Below, in pieces: positions 18,661 through 26,825 of a DNA stretch of 64,000 nucleotides. Where the stretch lies: positions 1-64,000 of the forward strand of contig NZ_JBATUX010000064.1 in assembly GCF_049671445.1 (NCBI RefSeq), given 5' to 3'. The notes under the pieces are model-generated. The model ran no database searches and was not told the DNA's origin. It was given only the letters and a program-made list of their open reading frames with translations. The position numbers and the translations under genes are program-made. The first letter of the stretch is position 1. Every line of letters starts with the position of its first letter. The DNA is from Paenisporosarcina sp049671445. Lineage in GTDB: Bacteria > Bacillota > Bacilli > Bacillales_A > Planococcaceae.

Positions 18661-18960
18661 ATGGACCACGGACAACAAAACATTACAGTAGTTGATGATA
18701 ACGGTACTGAACAATTATGCGAGATTCTATTTACATTTGAATCTGAAGAATTCAGCAAATCTTATGTACTTTACTATCCAATAGGTGCTGAAGAAGATGA
18801 AAACGAAGAAATTGAAATTCATGCTTCTGCTTTCACACCATCTGAAGACGGTAACGACGGCGAACTTATGCCAATCGAGTCTGACGAAGAGTGGGCAATG
18901 ATCGAAGAAATGTTAAACACATTCTTAGAAGAAGAAGATGAAGAAGAAGAAGAAAAATAA
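18661..18960 (+). CDS. yrzB: DUF1292 protein YrzB
   Basis: Acidic 99-residue protein of unknown function that always follows ruvX in Bacilli. The core runs from ITVVDDNGTEQLCEILFTFE to about residue 85 and it ends in a long Glu/Asp tail. It has no membrane segment. It starts at ATG 18661, 9 nt after AGAGGTGA. A terminator ends the operon. Confidence 0.88.
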   Translation: MDHGQQNITVVDDNGTEQLCEILFTFESEEFSKSYVLYYPIGAEEDENEEIEIHASAFTPSEDGNDGELMPIESDEEWAMIEEMLNTFLEEEDEEEEEK

Positions 18961-18971
18961 TCTTCACTAAA

Positions 18972-19012
18972 AATAAGGCGGAATGATGACAAATCATTCC
19001 GCCTTTTTCTTT
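18972..19012 (+). terminator. Terminator of the ireB-ruvX-yrzB operon
   Basis: Perfect AAGGCGGAATGAT / ATCATTCCGCCTT stem, 5-nt loop, T run. Confidence 0.92.
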
Positions 19013-19059
19013 TGTGTAAAAATCTTGTATAATAAATGTCAGATAGAGGGGGGTAACCC

Positions 19060-20178
19060 ATGGAAAAAGAATCAAAAAAAGACATTATGTTTAATCGTAT
19101 GAAAGAAAAGAAAAAAGAGGTAAAAATTGTAAGAAGAATTGTTCTCGTTATTGTACTAATTGTATTAATAGTTGGAGGAATTGCTGGGTACAGCGGATAC
19201 AAATATGTTAAAAGTGCATTACAACCTGTCGACAAAAATGCAGAAGACACAATTCCGGTAAATGTCGAAATAGGGTCGAATCTTGATTCGATTGCAGGGT
19301 TACTTGAGAAAAATGGAATTATTAAAGATGCTCGAGTATTCAAGTATTATGCGAAGTTTAATAATGAATCTGATTTCCAAGCAGGTAAATATGATTTATC
19401 TAAATCTATGACACTTGACGAGTTAATTAAAAGTTTGAAAACTGGTAAAGTTTATCGAGAGCCAGTCTTTAGCATGACTATTCCTGAGGGACGAACTCTT
19501 GAAGAAATCTCTTTAAGGGTGGAAGAAAAAACATCGTATAGTGCTAAAGAGTTTATGGAACTAGTAACAAATCAAGAATTTATCGATGAGATGATTGCTA
19601 AATATCCTGATCTACTGACTGACGAGATTAAAGGAGAAAAATTACGTCATGATTTAGAAGGATACTTATTCCCAGCAACTTATTCTTATTATGAAGAAAA
19701 CCCAACTTTGGAAGCTATTGTTGATGAAATGTTGAAAACAACAGCTAAAACGATGACTACACATATGGATACTCTTGAAGAGAAAGAGAAATCAGTCCAC
19801 TGGTTACTGACATTTGCTTCACTACTTGAAGAAGAAGCGACAGCAGATACTGATCGAGAGACAATCGCTAGTGTATTTAATAACCGAATGAAAGAGAAAA
19901 TGCCTTTGCAAACAGATCCAACGGTTCTTTATGCACTTGGTGAACATAAGGATCGCGTACTGTATGATGACTTAGAAATAGACCATCCTTACAATACATA
20001 CAAAGTACAAGGTTTGCCACCAGGTCCAATTTCAAATCCAGGGAGTGCATCAATCAACGCTGTGTTAAATGCTTCGGAAACTGACTATGTGTATTTCTTA
20101 GCAGACAAACAAGGGAAAAATCATTTTTCCGTAACATATAAAGAACATTTAGCGAAAATCGAAAAATATTTGCGTTAA
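19060..20178 (+). CDS. mltG: Endolytic peptidoglycan transglycosylase MltG (YrrL)
   Basis: Membrane-anchored YceG-family enzyme that cuts nascent glycan strands. The 372-residue protein has a basic cytoplasmic start, one membrane helix at about 27-47, then the extracellular YceG domain with TIPEGRTLEEIS, FPATYSYYEE, catalytic glutamate in SLLEEEA, LQTDPTVLYAL and NPGSASINA. It starts at ATG 19060 after a purine-rich GAGGGGGG. Confidence 0.93.
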   Translation: MEKESKKDIMFNRMKEKKKEVKIVRRIVLVIVLIVLIVGGIAGYSGYKYVKSALQPVDKNAEDTIPVNVEIGSNLDSIAGLLEKNGIIKDARVFKYYAKFNNESDFQAGKYDLSKSMTLDELIKSLKTGKVYREPVFSMTIPEGRTLEEISLRVEEKTSYSAKEFMELVTNQEFIDEMIAKYPDLLTDEIKGEKLRHDLEGYLFPATYSYYEENPTLEAIVDEMLKTTAKTMTTHMDTLEEKEKSVHWLLTFASLLEEEATADTDRETIASVFNNRMKEKMPLQTDPTVLYALGEHKDRVLYDDLEIDHPYNTYKVQGLPPGPISNPGSASINAVLNASETDYVYFLADKQGKNHFSVTYKEHLAKIEKYLR

Positions 20179-20198
20179 ACGTGACACGATTGTCACAA

Positions 20199-20235
20199 CC
20201 AGAAGGGAAGCCTATCGCTTTCCTTCTTTTTTTAT
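20199..20235 (+). terminator. Terminator of mltG
   Basis: AGAAGGGAAGC / GCTTTCCTTCT hairpin with a seven-T run. Confidence 0.85.
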
Positions 20236-20276
20236 GATAAGATGGGGTGTAATTTTTGTGCATTAAAGGAGTTAAA

Positions 20277-20918
20277 ATGGACATGACAACTTCACATTCC
20301 TATATCACTACTTATATTAAGAAAAAATCAGATTTTCTTTCTAATATGGAACAATTCGCTAAAGAGCACCACATTCCTATAATGGAACTGGTTGCGATTG
20401 AATCGCTTTTGCAATTTTTGCGTATGCAACAACCGAAATCTATTTTAGAAATTGGATCAGCTATTGGTTATTCGGCAATTAGAATGGCCTTTACATTGCC
20501 TGAATCTGTTATAACTACCATTGAAAAAGATGAAGGTCGTTTCCAGTTAGCTTCAAGTTATGTGGAACAAGCCGCATTGACCAGCCGAATTCAATTATTG
20601 CATGGCGATGCACTTGATATTGATATCAATAGCTTTTCCCAGAGTCACTATGATGCGTTATTTATAGATGCTGCAAAAGGTCAATATCAACGATTCTTTG
20701 ATAAATACTCACCACTCGTTCCAAGCGGTGGTGTTATTTATTGTGATAATATGCTCATGCATGGGTTTACAGAAATAGATATTAAAGAAGTTCCTAGAAG
20801 AAAACGAACGATGGTCCGTAATTTGCAACACTTTACAAAGTGGCTAATGAACCATGAAGAATATGAAACAACATTCCTACCTATTGGTGATGGAATTACG
20901 ATTAGTATAAAGAGGTGA
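20277..20918 (+). CDS. trmR: tRNA 5-hydroxyuridine methyltransferase TrmR (YrrM)
   Basis: SAM enzyme that methylates ho5U34 to mo5U34 in B. subtilis tRNAs. The 213-residue protein is a class I O-methyltransferase with motif I ILEIGSAIGYSAIRMA and YDALFIDAAKGQY (metal-binding Asp), then GGVIYCDNML. ATG 20277 sits behind AAAGGAG. The next two genes make the hydroxylated substrate, so the three form a wobble-uridine pathway. The stop overlaps the ribosome site of trhP1. Confidence 0.9.
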   Translation: MDMTTSHSYITTYIKKKSDFLSNMEQFAKEHHIPIMELVAIESLLQFLRMQQPKSILEIGSAIGYSAIRMAFTLPESVITTIEKDEGRFQLASSYVEQAALTSRIQLLHGDALDIDINSFSQSHYDALFIDAAKGQYQRFFDKYSPLVPSGGVIYCDNMLMHGFTEIDIKEVPRRKRTMVRNLQHFTKWLMNHEEYETTFLPIGDGITISIKR

Positions 20919-20923
20919 CAATC

Positions 20924-21853
20924 ATGAAAAAACCAGAATTACTGGTAACACCACAATCTGTTGCCCATATCGAACAATTAATTGAGGCTGGTGCAGATGC
21001 TTTTTTAGTTGGAGAGCAACAGTTTGGTTTGCGGTTAGCGGGAGAATTTACTATTGACGATATTGAAAAATCAGTTATCCTTGCACACGCTGCCAATAAG
21101 AAAGTATATGTGGCTATGAATGCACTCTATCATAATAATCGTGTGGATTTATTACGTCCATACATGGAAAAACTAGAGTCTTGCGGTGTGGATGGAATTA
21201 CTTATGGAGACCCTGCAGTGGTGATGGTTAAACGTGAAGCAGACCTACAAGTTCCACTTCACTGGAACACAGAAATGACTGCAACGAATTGGTTCACAGC
21301 TAACTATTGGGGGAAACGCGGTGCAAATCGTGCTGTATTGGCTCGAGAATTAAGCATGGATGAAGTAATAGAGATTAAAGAAAATGCTGAAGTAGCTATA
21401 GAATTACAAGTACATGGCATGACCTGCATGTTTCAATCTAAACGGTCACTACTAGGTAATTACTTTTTATATCAAGATAAAGCGATGGAAATTGAGAATC
21501 GCACTAGTCAGAAAAACATGTTTTTACACGATAAAGAACGAGCAAATAAATACCCAATTTTTGAAGATGCAAATGGCACGCATATTTTCAGTCCAAACGA
21601 TATGTGCATCATTGACGAGTTGGGTGAGCTAATTGATGCGGGAATTGACTCATTTAAAATTGACGGTGTTTTGCAAGAGGCTCCATATGTGACGAAAGTG
21701 ACAAATCTCTATAGACAAGCAATTGATGCCTATATGGAATCATCTGAGGTATATGATGAAATGAAAAATGATTTATTAGCGGAAGTTGAAGAAATACAAC
21801 CGGAAATTCGCCCACTTGATACCGGATTCTTCTTCAAAGAGACCGTGTATTAA
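20924..21853 (+). CDS. trhP1: Peptidase U32-family tRNA hydroxylation protein TrhP1 (YrrN)
   Basis: One of two U32-family proteins needed for prephenate-dependent 5-hydroxylation of U34. The 309-residue protein begins MKKPELLVTPQSVAH and has the U32 core ELQVHGMTCMFQSKRSLLGN. It is shorter than its partner and lacks the partner's CC-x2-C cysteine cluster. ATG 20924 is preferred over in-frame GTG 20915, which lies inside the GAGGTGA ribosome site. It is coupled to trmR and followed by trhP2 after 18 nt. Confidence 0.88.
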   Translation: MKKPELLVTPQSVAHIEQLIEAGADAFLVGEQQFGLRLAGEFTIDDIEKSVILAHAANKKVYVAMNALYHNNRVDLLRPYMEKLESCGVDGITYGDPAVVMVKREADLQVPLHWNTEMTATNWFTANYWGKRGANRAVLARELSMDEVIEIKENAEVAIELQVHGMTCMFQSKRSLLGNYFLYQDKAMEIENRTSQKNMFLHDKERANKYPIFEDANGTHIFSPNDMCIIDELGELIDAGIDSFKIDGVLQEAPYVTKVTNLYRQAIDAYMESSEVYDEMKNDLLAEVEEIQPEIRPLDTGFFFKETVY

Positions 21854-21871
21854 GGAAAGGGAGAAGTCGAA

Positions 21872-23149
21872 ATGGCAATTCTAGAACATGACCGAATTAG
21901 TAAAATTATTGATGGCAAACGCGTCATAGTCAAAAAGCCTGAACTCCTTGCTCCTGCAGGAGATTTAGAAAAACTAAAAATTGCCATTCATTATGGTGCA
22001 GATGCGGTGTTTATCGGCGGACGTGAATTTGGACTACGTTCTAATGCAGGTAATTTTTCTATAGATGAAATGCGTGAAGCTGTTGAATTTGCCAAAAACT
22101 ATGATGCGAAAATTTATGTGACAACCAATATTTTTGCTCATAATGAAAATATGGATGGTTTAGCAGAGTATTTGATAGATATTGAGACTGCAGGTGTGAC
22201 AGGTATTATTGTTGCTGATCCATTAATTATCGAAACCTGTCGTAGTTACGCACCTAAACTTGAAATTCATTTAAGTACACAACAATCTTTGTCGAACTGG
22301 AAAGCGGTGCAATACTGGAAAGATGAAGGATTACACCGTGTCGTCCTTGCTCGTGAAACAAGTGGAGACGAAATCCAGGAAATGAAAGAAAAAGTTGATA
22401 TTGAAATTGAAGCTTTCATACACGGAGCTATGTGTATTGCGTATAGTGGCCGATGCACATTATCAAATCATATGACTGCTCGTGACTCAAATCGAGGTGG
22501 CTGTTGCCAATCTTGTCGATGGGATTATGATTTGTATGAAATGAAAGACGGTATACAAGACCCTTTATTTGCTGAAGGGGACGCACCTTTTGCCATGAGT
22601 CCTAAAGATTTGAAATTAATCGAATCAATTCCACGGATGATTGAGCTAGGGATCGATTCGCTAAAAATCGAAGGTCGAATGAAATCTATTCATTATGTAG
22701 CAACTGTTGTCAGCGTATATCGAAAAGTAATTGATGAATATTGTGCTGATCCAGAAAAATTCCGTATTAAACGCGAATGGTTGGAAGAACTTGAAAAATG
22801 CGCAAACCGTGATGCAGCAACTGCTTTCTTTGAAGAAGAACCTACGTTTGAAGAGCAAATGTATGGTGTACATGGTCGAAAGACATCCACAGACTTTATT
22901 GGTCTTGTGATGGATTATGATTACGAAACAAAAATGATCACGCTGCAACAACGAAATTATTTTACAAAAGGTCAGGAAGTAGAATTTTTCGGACCAGGTA
23001 TCGAAAATTTCCGCATGACTATTACAGATTTATGGGATGAAAAGGGAAACAACCTGGATGTAGCACGTCACCCATTGCAAATTGTGCGATTTAAATCCGA
23101 CATCCCCGTACGACCAAATAACATGATGAGAAAGGAGCTTGTACGATGA
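21872..23149 (+). CDS. trhP2: Peptidase U32-family tRNA hydroxylation protein TrhP2 (YrrO)
   Basis: Catalytic partner of TrhP1 in ho5U34 synthesis. The 425-residue protein has the U32 signature around EAFIHGAMCIAYSGRC, the cysteine set GGCCQSC expected to hold an iron-sulfur cluster, SLKIEGRMKS, and a C-terminal beta-barrel. Length matches YrrO. The stop overlaps the udk ATG by 4 nt. Despite the family name, protease activity is not expected. Confidence 0.9.
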   Translation: MAILEHDRISKIIDGKRVIVKKPELLAPAGDLEKLKIAIHYGADAVFIGGREFGLRSNAGNFSIDEMREAVEFAKNYDAKIYVTTNIFAHNENMDGLAEYLIDIETAGVTGIIVADPLIIETCRSYAPKLEIHLSTQQSLSNWKAVQYWKDEGLHRVVLARETSGDEIQEMKEKVDIEIEAFIHGAMCIAYSGRCTLSNHMTARDSNRGGCCQSCRWDYDLYEMKDGIQDPLFAEGDAPFAMSPKDLKLIESIPRMIELGIDSLKIEGRMKSIHYVATVVSVYRKVIDEYCADPEKFRIKREWLEELEKCANRDAATAFFEEEPTFEEQMYGVHGRKTSTDFIGLVMDYDYETKMITLQQRNYFTKGQEVEFFGPGIENFRMTITDLWDEKGNNLDVARHPLQIVRFKSDIPVRPNNMMRKELVR

Positions 23150-23784
23150 CATTTAAGCGCCCGATTGTTATTGGTATCGCTGGTGGCTCTGGTTCAGGGA
23201 AAACAAGTGTTACCAAGGCTATTTATGACGTCTATAAAGAAAAATCAGTTGTAGTAATCGAACAAGATTACTATTATAAAGATCAAAGTCATTTACATTT
23301 TGAGGAACGTCTAGCAACGAACTATGACCATCCTCATGCATTTGATAATGATTTACTTATTGAACATATTAATCAACTTTTAAATAGACAAGCCATTGAA
23401 AAACCTGTTTATAATTACGAGATTCATACACGTTCGCCCGAAAAAATTGTAATTGAAGCTCAAGATGTTATTATATTAGAAGGTATTTTGGTTTTAGAAG
23501 ATGAGCGATTGCGCGAATTAATGGACATCAAATTATTTGTGGATACGGATTCTGATTTACGCATCATTCGACGCATAATGAGAGACATTAATGAACGTGG
23601 ACGTTCTATAGAATCTGTAGTGGAACAGTACTTATCAGTAGTGAGACCAATGCATAATCAATTTATTGAACCAACAAAACGGTACGCAGACATCATCATT
23701 CCAGAGGGTGGACAGAACCAAGTAGCAATAGATTTGATGGTTACAAAAATTAAAACAATTCTTGAATCTGATATCATTGTGTAA
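23146..23784 (+). CDS. udk: Uridine/cytidine kinase
   Basis: Phosphorylates uridine and cytidine in pyrimidine salvage. The 212-residue P-loop protein has Walker A GGSGSGKTS at about residues 13-21, QDYYYKDQSH, YDHPHAFD, YNYEIHTR, and the RIMRDINERGR lid. ATG 23146 overlaps the trhP2 stop. Cytidine deaminase (cdd) near the end of the window serves the same pathway. Confidence 0.95.
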   Translation: MTFKRPIVIGIAGGSGSGKTSVTKAIYDVYKEKSVVVIEQDYYYKDQSHLHFEERLATNYDHPHAFDNDLLIEHINQLLNRQAIEKPVYNYEIHTRSPEKIVIEAQDVIILEGILVLEDERLRELMDIKLFVDTDSDLRIIRRIMRDINERGRSIESVVEQYLSVVRPMHNQFIEPTKRYADIIIPEGGQNQVAIDLMVTKIKTILESDIIV

Positions 23785-23813
23785 TATGATGGTGACAGAC
23801 TGACAATATTATC

Positions 23814-23859
23814 TAAATATTATGCCTCATATTCAGACTCGACCAGGCATATTATTTTT
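23814..23859 (+). terminator. Terminator of udk
   Basis: AATATTATGCCT pairs with AGGCATATTATT with one mismatch; T run follows. Confidence 0.75.
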
Positions 23860-23893
23860 ATGAGCTAGCAAGTAGTTGAAGGAGTGAAAGTAA

Positions 23894-24370
23894 TTGGCAA
23901 CTGAAAAACAATATCCAATGACCGTTGCTGGAAAGCAAAAGTTAGCGGACGAATTAGATTTTTTGAAAACTGTAAAACGTAAAGAAGTTGTGGAACGTAT
24001 TAAAGTTGCGAGAAGCTTCGGAGACTTATCTGAGAACTCTGAGTACGATTCTGCAAAAGAAGACCAAGCATTCGTTGAAGGACGTATTGTAACTTTAGAA
24101 TCTATGATTCGTAATGCGGTCATTATCGAAGGTAATGGGCAAGACAACGATATCGTATCTTTAGGGAAAACGGTTTCCTTTATTGAAGTTCCAGATGGTG
24201 AAGAAGAGACTTATACAATCGTTGGATCAGCGGAAGCAGACCCAATTGAAGGTTTAATTTCAAACGATTCACCAATCGCTAAAAGCTTAATCGGCCGTTC
24301 AGTCGGTGATCAAGTAAGAGTACTAACACCAGGCGGCGAAATGGACGTTAAAATTACGTCTATAAATTAA
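23894..24370 (+). CDS. greA: Transcription elongation factor GreA
   Basis: Enters the RNA polymerase secondary channel and stimulates cleavage of backtracked RNA. The 158-residue protein has the N-terminal coiled coil with the intact tip motif GDLSENSEY, whose Asp and Glu chelate the catalytic magnesium, then the C-terminal FKBP-like domain with VGSAEAD and ISNDSPIAKSL. TTG 23894 follows GAAGGAGTG. A divergent paralog follows 87 nt downstream. Confidence 0.95.
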   Translation: MATEKQYPMTVAGKQKLADELDFLKTVKRKEVVERIKVARSFGDLSENSEYDSAKEDQAFVEGRIVTLESMIRNAVIIEGNGQDNDIVSLGKTVSFIEVPDGEEETYTIVGSAEADPIEGLISNDSPIAKSLIGRSVGDQVRVLTPGGEMDVKITSIN

Positions 24371-24383
24371 TATGAATTCTTAA

Positions 24384-24414
24384 TCCACTCCTTTAAACGG
24401 GAGTGGGTTTTTTC
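24384..24414 (+). terminator. Terminator between greA and its paralog
   Basis: CCACTCC / GGGAGTGG hairpin and a T run. Confidence 0.85.
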
Positions 24415-24457
24415 AATCTGTTTCACTTATCGTTTTCCATAGTAAAGGAGAATAATT

Positions 24458-24931
24458 ATGACAATTGAAAAGAAACAATCAATCACTCAGTTTGGTCTGA
24501 CAAATTTACAAGAAGAACTGGACCATTTAAAATCTGTTAAACGAAAAGAAGTAATAGCCCGTATAAAAGCATCTCGTTGTTTTGGATTAATCGAAAACTC
24601 GGATTATGAAACAGCTCGTGAAGATCAAGCGTTTGTAGAAAGTCGCATTATTGCAATAGAAACAATCATTCGTAATGCAGAGATCATTGATACTTCTAAA
24701 CTTGACTCACAAATTGTTCAGATAGGAAGTACAGTAACCATTAAAGAAATGCCTGATGGGGAACTTGAAACATACACCGTTGTTGGATCGGCTGAAGCAA
24801 ACCCTCTAGGAGGAAGCATTTCAAGTAATTCACCCATTGCTCAAAAAGTTTTAGACAAACGTGTTGGAGACCAAGTTGAAGTGACAATACCGAGCGGGAA
24901 AATAACGATTCAAATTAAGTCGATCGTTTAA
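24458..24931 (+). CDS. Divergent GreA paralog lacking the tip aspartate
   Basis: The 157-residue protein aligns with the upstream GreA over its whole length, with about half the positions identical by eye (LKSVKRKEV, EDQAFVE, TYTVVGSAEANP, SNSPIAQ). The coiled-coil tip reads FGLIENSDY instead of FGDLSENSEY: one residue is deleted and the conserved Asp is lost, while the Glu stays. Without the acidic pair, transcript cleavage should be impaired, so it may modulate RNA polymerase or compete with GreA. ATG 24458 follows AAAGGAGAA. It probably arose by tandem duplication. Function is unknown. Confidence 0.85.
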   Translation: MTIEKKQSITQFGLTNLQEELDHLKSVKRKEVIARIKASRCFGLIENSDYETAREDQAFVESRIIAIETIIRNAEIIDTSKLDSQIVQIGSTVTIKEMPDGELETYTVVGSAEANPLGGSISSNSPIAQKVLDKRVGDQVEVTIPSGKITIQIKSIV

Positions 24932-24934
24932 AAT

Positions 24935-25040
24935 TTAGGAGGTAATTGGATAGTTGCAACTAAATCGCAAAAGTTGCAACCAAATCACGAAAGTTGCAAC
25001 GAAATCGATAAAGTTGCAACGAAATCACGAAAGTTGCAAC
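24935..25040. repeat. Array B: head module plus five GTTGCAAC palindromes at 20-bp period
   Basis: GTTGCAAC begins at 24953, 24973, 24993, 25013 and 25033, exactly 20 bp apart, with intervals TAAATCGCAAAA, CAAATCACGAAA, GAAATCGATAAA and GAAATCACGAAA. The intervals resemble the reverse complement of those in the array at 6263-6350, so the two arrays are inverted copies. The head TTAGGAGGTAATTGGATAG (24935-24953) matches that array's other end. It lies between the greA paralog and yrrS. Bases 25041-25165 hold nothing recognised. Confidence 0.9.
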
Positions 25041-25165
25041 CAAAATGCTTTTTCCAATAAATCAACGAGGTAGTATTTGGATGAAATCCCAATCTCAAGA
25101 AAAGATAGCCGAGTTCGGTCAAATTTTCACGAAAATGAAACATTTCTTTAATCTCTACGTCTAAT

Positions 25166-25193
25166 TTGTCATGACCATTTATGTTATTATGCT
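25166..25193 (+). promoter_or_regulatory. Candidate promoter of yrrS
   Basis: TTGTCA at 25166-25171, a 16-bp spacer and TATGCT at 25188-25193. Confidence 0.5.
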
Positions 25194-25215
25194 GTATATA
25201 AGGGGGAGTACGCAC

Positions 25216-25980
25216 ATGGCAAACACACAGCGTCGATATACCTCAAGAAGTAATCGACCAAATAAACCAAATAGCACGAACAAAATATTAAATGTACTTA
25301 TAGGTCTAGTACTTGTCTTAATTGTTATTACTGGTGGATTTATTTTTCTTGGTAATGATGATGCAGAAAAAGCTAATACAAAAGAATCTGAGTCAGAAGT
25401 GAGCAATGCTCAGAACGAACCAGGAGCAACAGGTGTTCCCGAGGCAGATGAGTCTGCAGAAGAAGTAGGTTCTAAAGAAATTGAATCTGACGAAGAAGAT
25501 GCTGAGGTAGCTAAGGAAGAAGCAGCAAAGGCTAAGGAAGAAGAAGCTAAAGCTAAAGAAGAAGCTAAAGAAAAAGACGAAGCAAAAGAAAAAGAAAAGG
25601 AATCTGAGAAAGAAGATCCAACTACTGGTGGTACCGTTACTTCAACTCCTTCAGATGACCCAATTGTAGCTGAAAGAGTGGTTAACACTGCATGGAAACC
25701 AGTTGGTACTTCACAATCTGGTGAACATACGTCAGTGTACAGTGAAGGGCATGTTGACTGGACAGAAAAACTGCAAGCAATATCTTATACAACTGGATTA
25801 TCTGCGGACAACATGATTGTATGGATTATTCAAAATGGTGGTAGTCCTCAAAAATCCATAGGTGTTGTTTCTTCAAAAAATAAAGAAGAAAAATATCGAG
25901 TATATTTACAGTGGGTTGACGGTGAAGGCTGGAAACCTGAAAAAATGGAAACTTTAAAAACATTAGACGGCGCCTATTGA
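25216..25980 (+). CDS. yrrS: Membrane-anchored DUF1510 protein YrrS
   Basis: Bitopic membrane protein of unknown function, in B. subtilis encoded beside pbpI. The 254-residue chain has a basic cytoplasmic start, a membrane helix at about 24-45 (ILNVLIGLVLVLIVIT), a long charged linker rich in Glu, Lys and Ala (about 70-140) that would form a coil outside the cell, and the C-terminal DUF1510 domain from about 155. ATG 25216 follows AGGGGGAG. The neighbouring pbpI gene of B. subtilis is absent here. Confidence 0.85.
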   Translation: MANTQRRYTSRSNRPNKPNSTNKILNVLIGLVLVLIVITGGFIFLGNDDAEKANTKESESEVSNAQNEPGATGVPEADESAEEVGSKEIESDEEDAEVAKEEAAKAKEEEAKAKEEAKEKDEAKEKEKESEKEDPTTGGTVTSTPSDDPIVAERVVNTAWKPVGTSQSGEHTSVYSEGHVDWTEKLQAISYTTGLSADNMIVWIIQNGGSPQKSIGVVSSKNKEEKYRVYLQWVDGEGWKPEKMETLKTLDGAY

Positions 25981-26000
25981 CTTTCGGCGCCGCTTTTATT
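25968..26000 (+). terminator. Terminator of yrrS with the stop codon in its loop
   Basis: GGCGCC (25969-25974) pairs with GGCGCC (25986-25991); the TGA stop is in the loop and a T-rich run follows. Confidence 0.75.
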
Positions 26001-26124
26001 ATTTTTAGGGAAGTGTTTTTCCACAGCAAGAGTCAGAAATTATCCGAAGAACAATTTTTTAAAACATAGGTTCCACTTTCAAGTGTTTAATTTGTGTTTC
26101 TAACCAGAAAAGAGGCGGACATTA

Positions 26125-26817
26125 ATGAAAATAGCAGTTATCGGCGCAATGGAACAAGAAGTAGAAGCTTTACGTTTAGCCATTGAAAATCCACACACTA
26201 CAGTCATTGCAAATAGTGAATATACAGAAGGTACATATGCAGGTCATGACGTCGTATTACTAAAAAGTGGTATTGGTAAAGTAAATGCAGCGATGTCTAC
26301 AGCCATCTTACTACACCATTTCAAACCTGAAGCCGTAATCAATACAGGTTCTGCGGGTGGATTTGATTCTCTATTAGAAGTTGGAGCAATCGTAATTTCT
26401 GATGAAGTACGTCATCACGACGTGGATGTAACGGCATTCGGTTATGAAATGGGACAGGTTCCTGACCTTCCTGCAGCTTTCATGTCAGATGCTAAACTTC
26501 GTAAACTTGCAGAAGAGGCAGTTGAAGAATTAGGCCAACATCAATCTGCATCTGGTCTAATTGCAACAGGGGATTCGTTTATGGGCGACCCTGCACGTGT
26601 TGAGAGCGTTCGAAAACACTTCCCTCACATGAAGGCAGTGGAGATGGAAGCAGCCGCTGTGGCGCAAGTGTGTCATCAATTTGACGTACCATTTGTTGTT
26701 ATCCGTGCTTTGTCCGATATCGCAGGAAAAGAATCTTCGATTAGTTTTGACGAATTCTTACCAACTGCTGCTGAACATTCAACTCAAATCGTGTTACATG
26801 TGATTAGCAAATTATAG
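26125..26817 (+). CDS. mtnN: 5'-methylthioadenosine/S-adenosylhomocysteine nucleosidase
   Basis: Cleaves MTA and SAH, by-products of SAM use, to adenine plus the thioribose or ribosylhomocysteine; it feeds the methionine cycle and AI-2 synthesis. The 230-residue protein has IGAMEQEVEAL, NTGSAGGFD, MEMEAAAVAQVC (substrate Met-Glu) and RALSDIAG with the catalytic Asp. ATG 26125 follows AGAGGCGG. It converges on sigK. Confidence 0.95.
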   Translation: MKIAVIGAMEQEVEALRLAIENPHTTVIANSEYTEGTYAGHDVVLLKSGIGKVNAAMSTAILLHHFKPEAVINTGSAGGFDSLLEVGAIVISDEVRHHDVDVTAFGYEMGQVPDLPAAFMSDAKLRKLAEEAVEELGQHQSASGLIATGDSFMGDPARVESVRKHFPHMKAVEMEAAAVAQVCHQFDVPFVVIRALSDIAGKESSISFDEFLPTAAEHSTQIVLHVISKL

Positions 26818-26825
26818 AGTTCATG

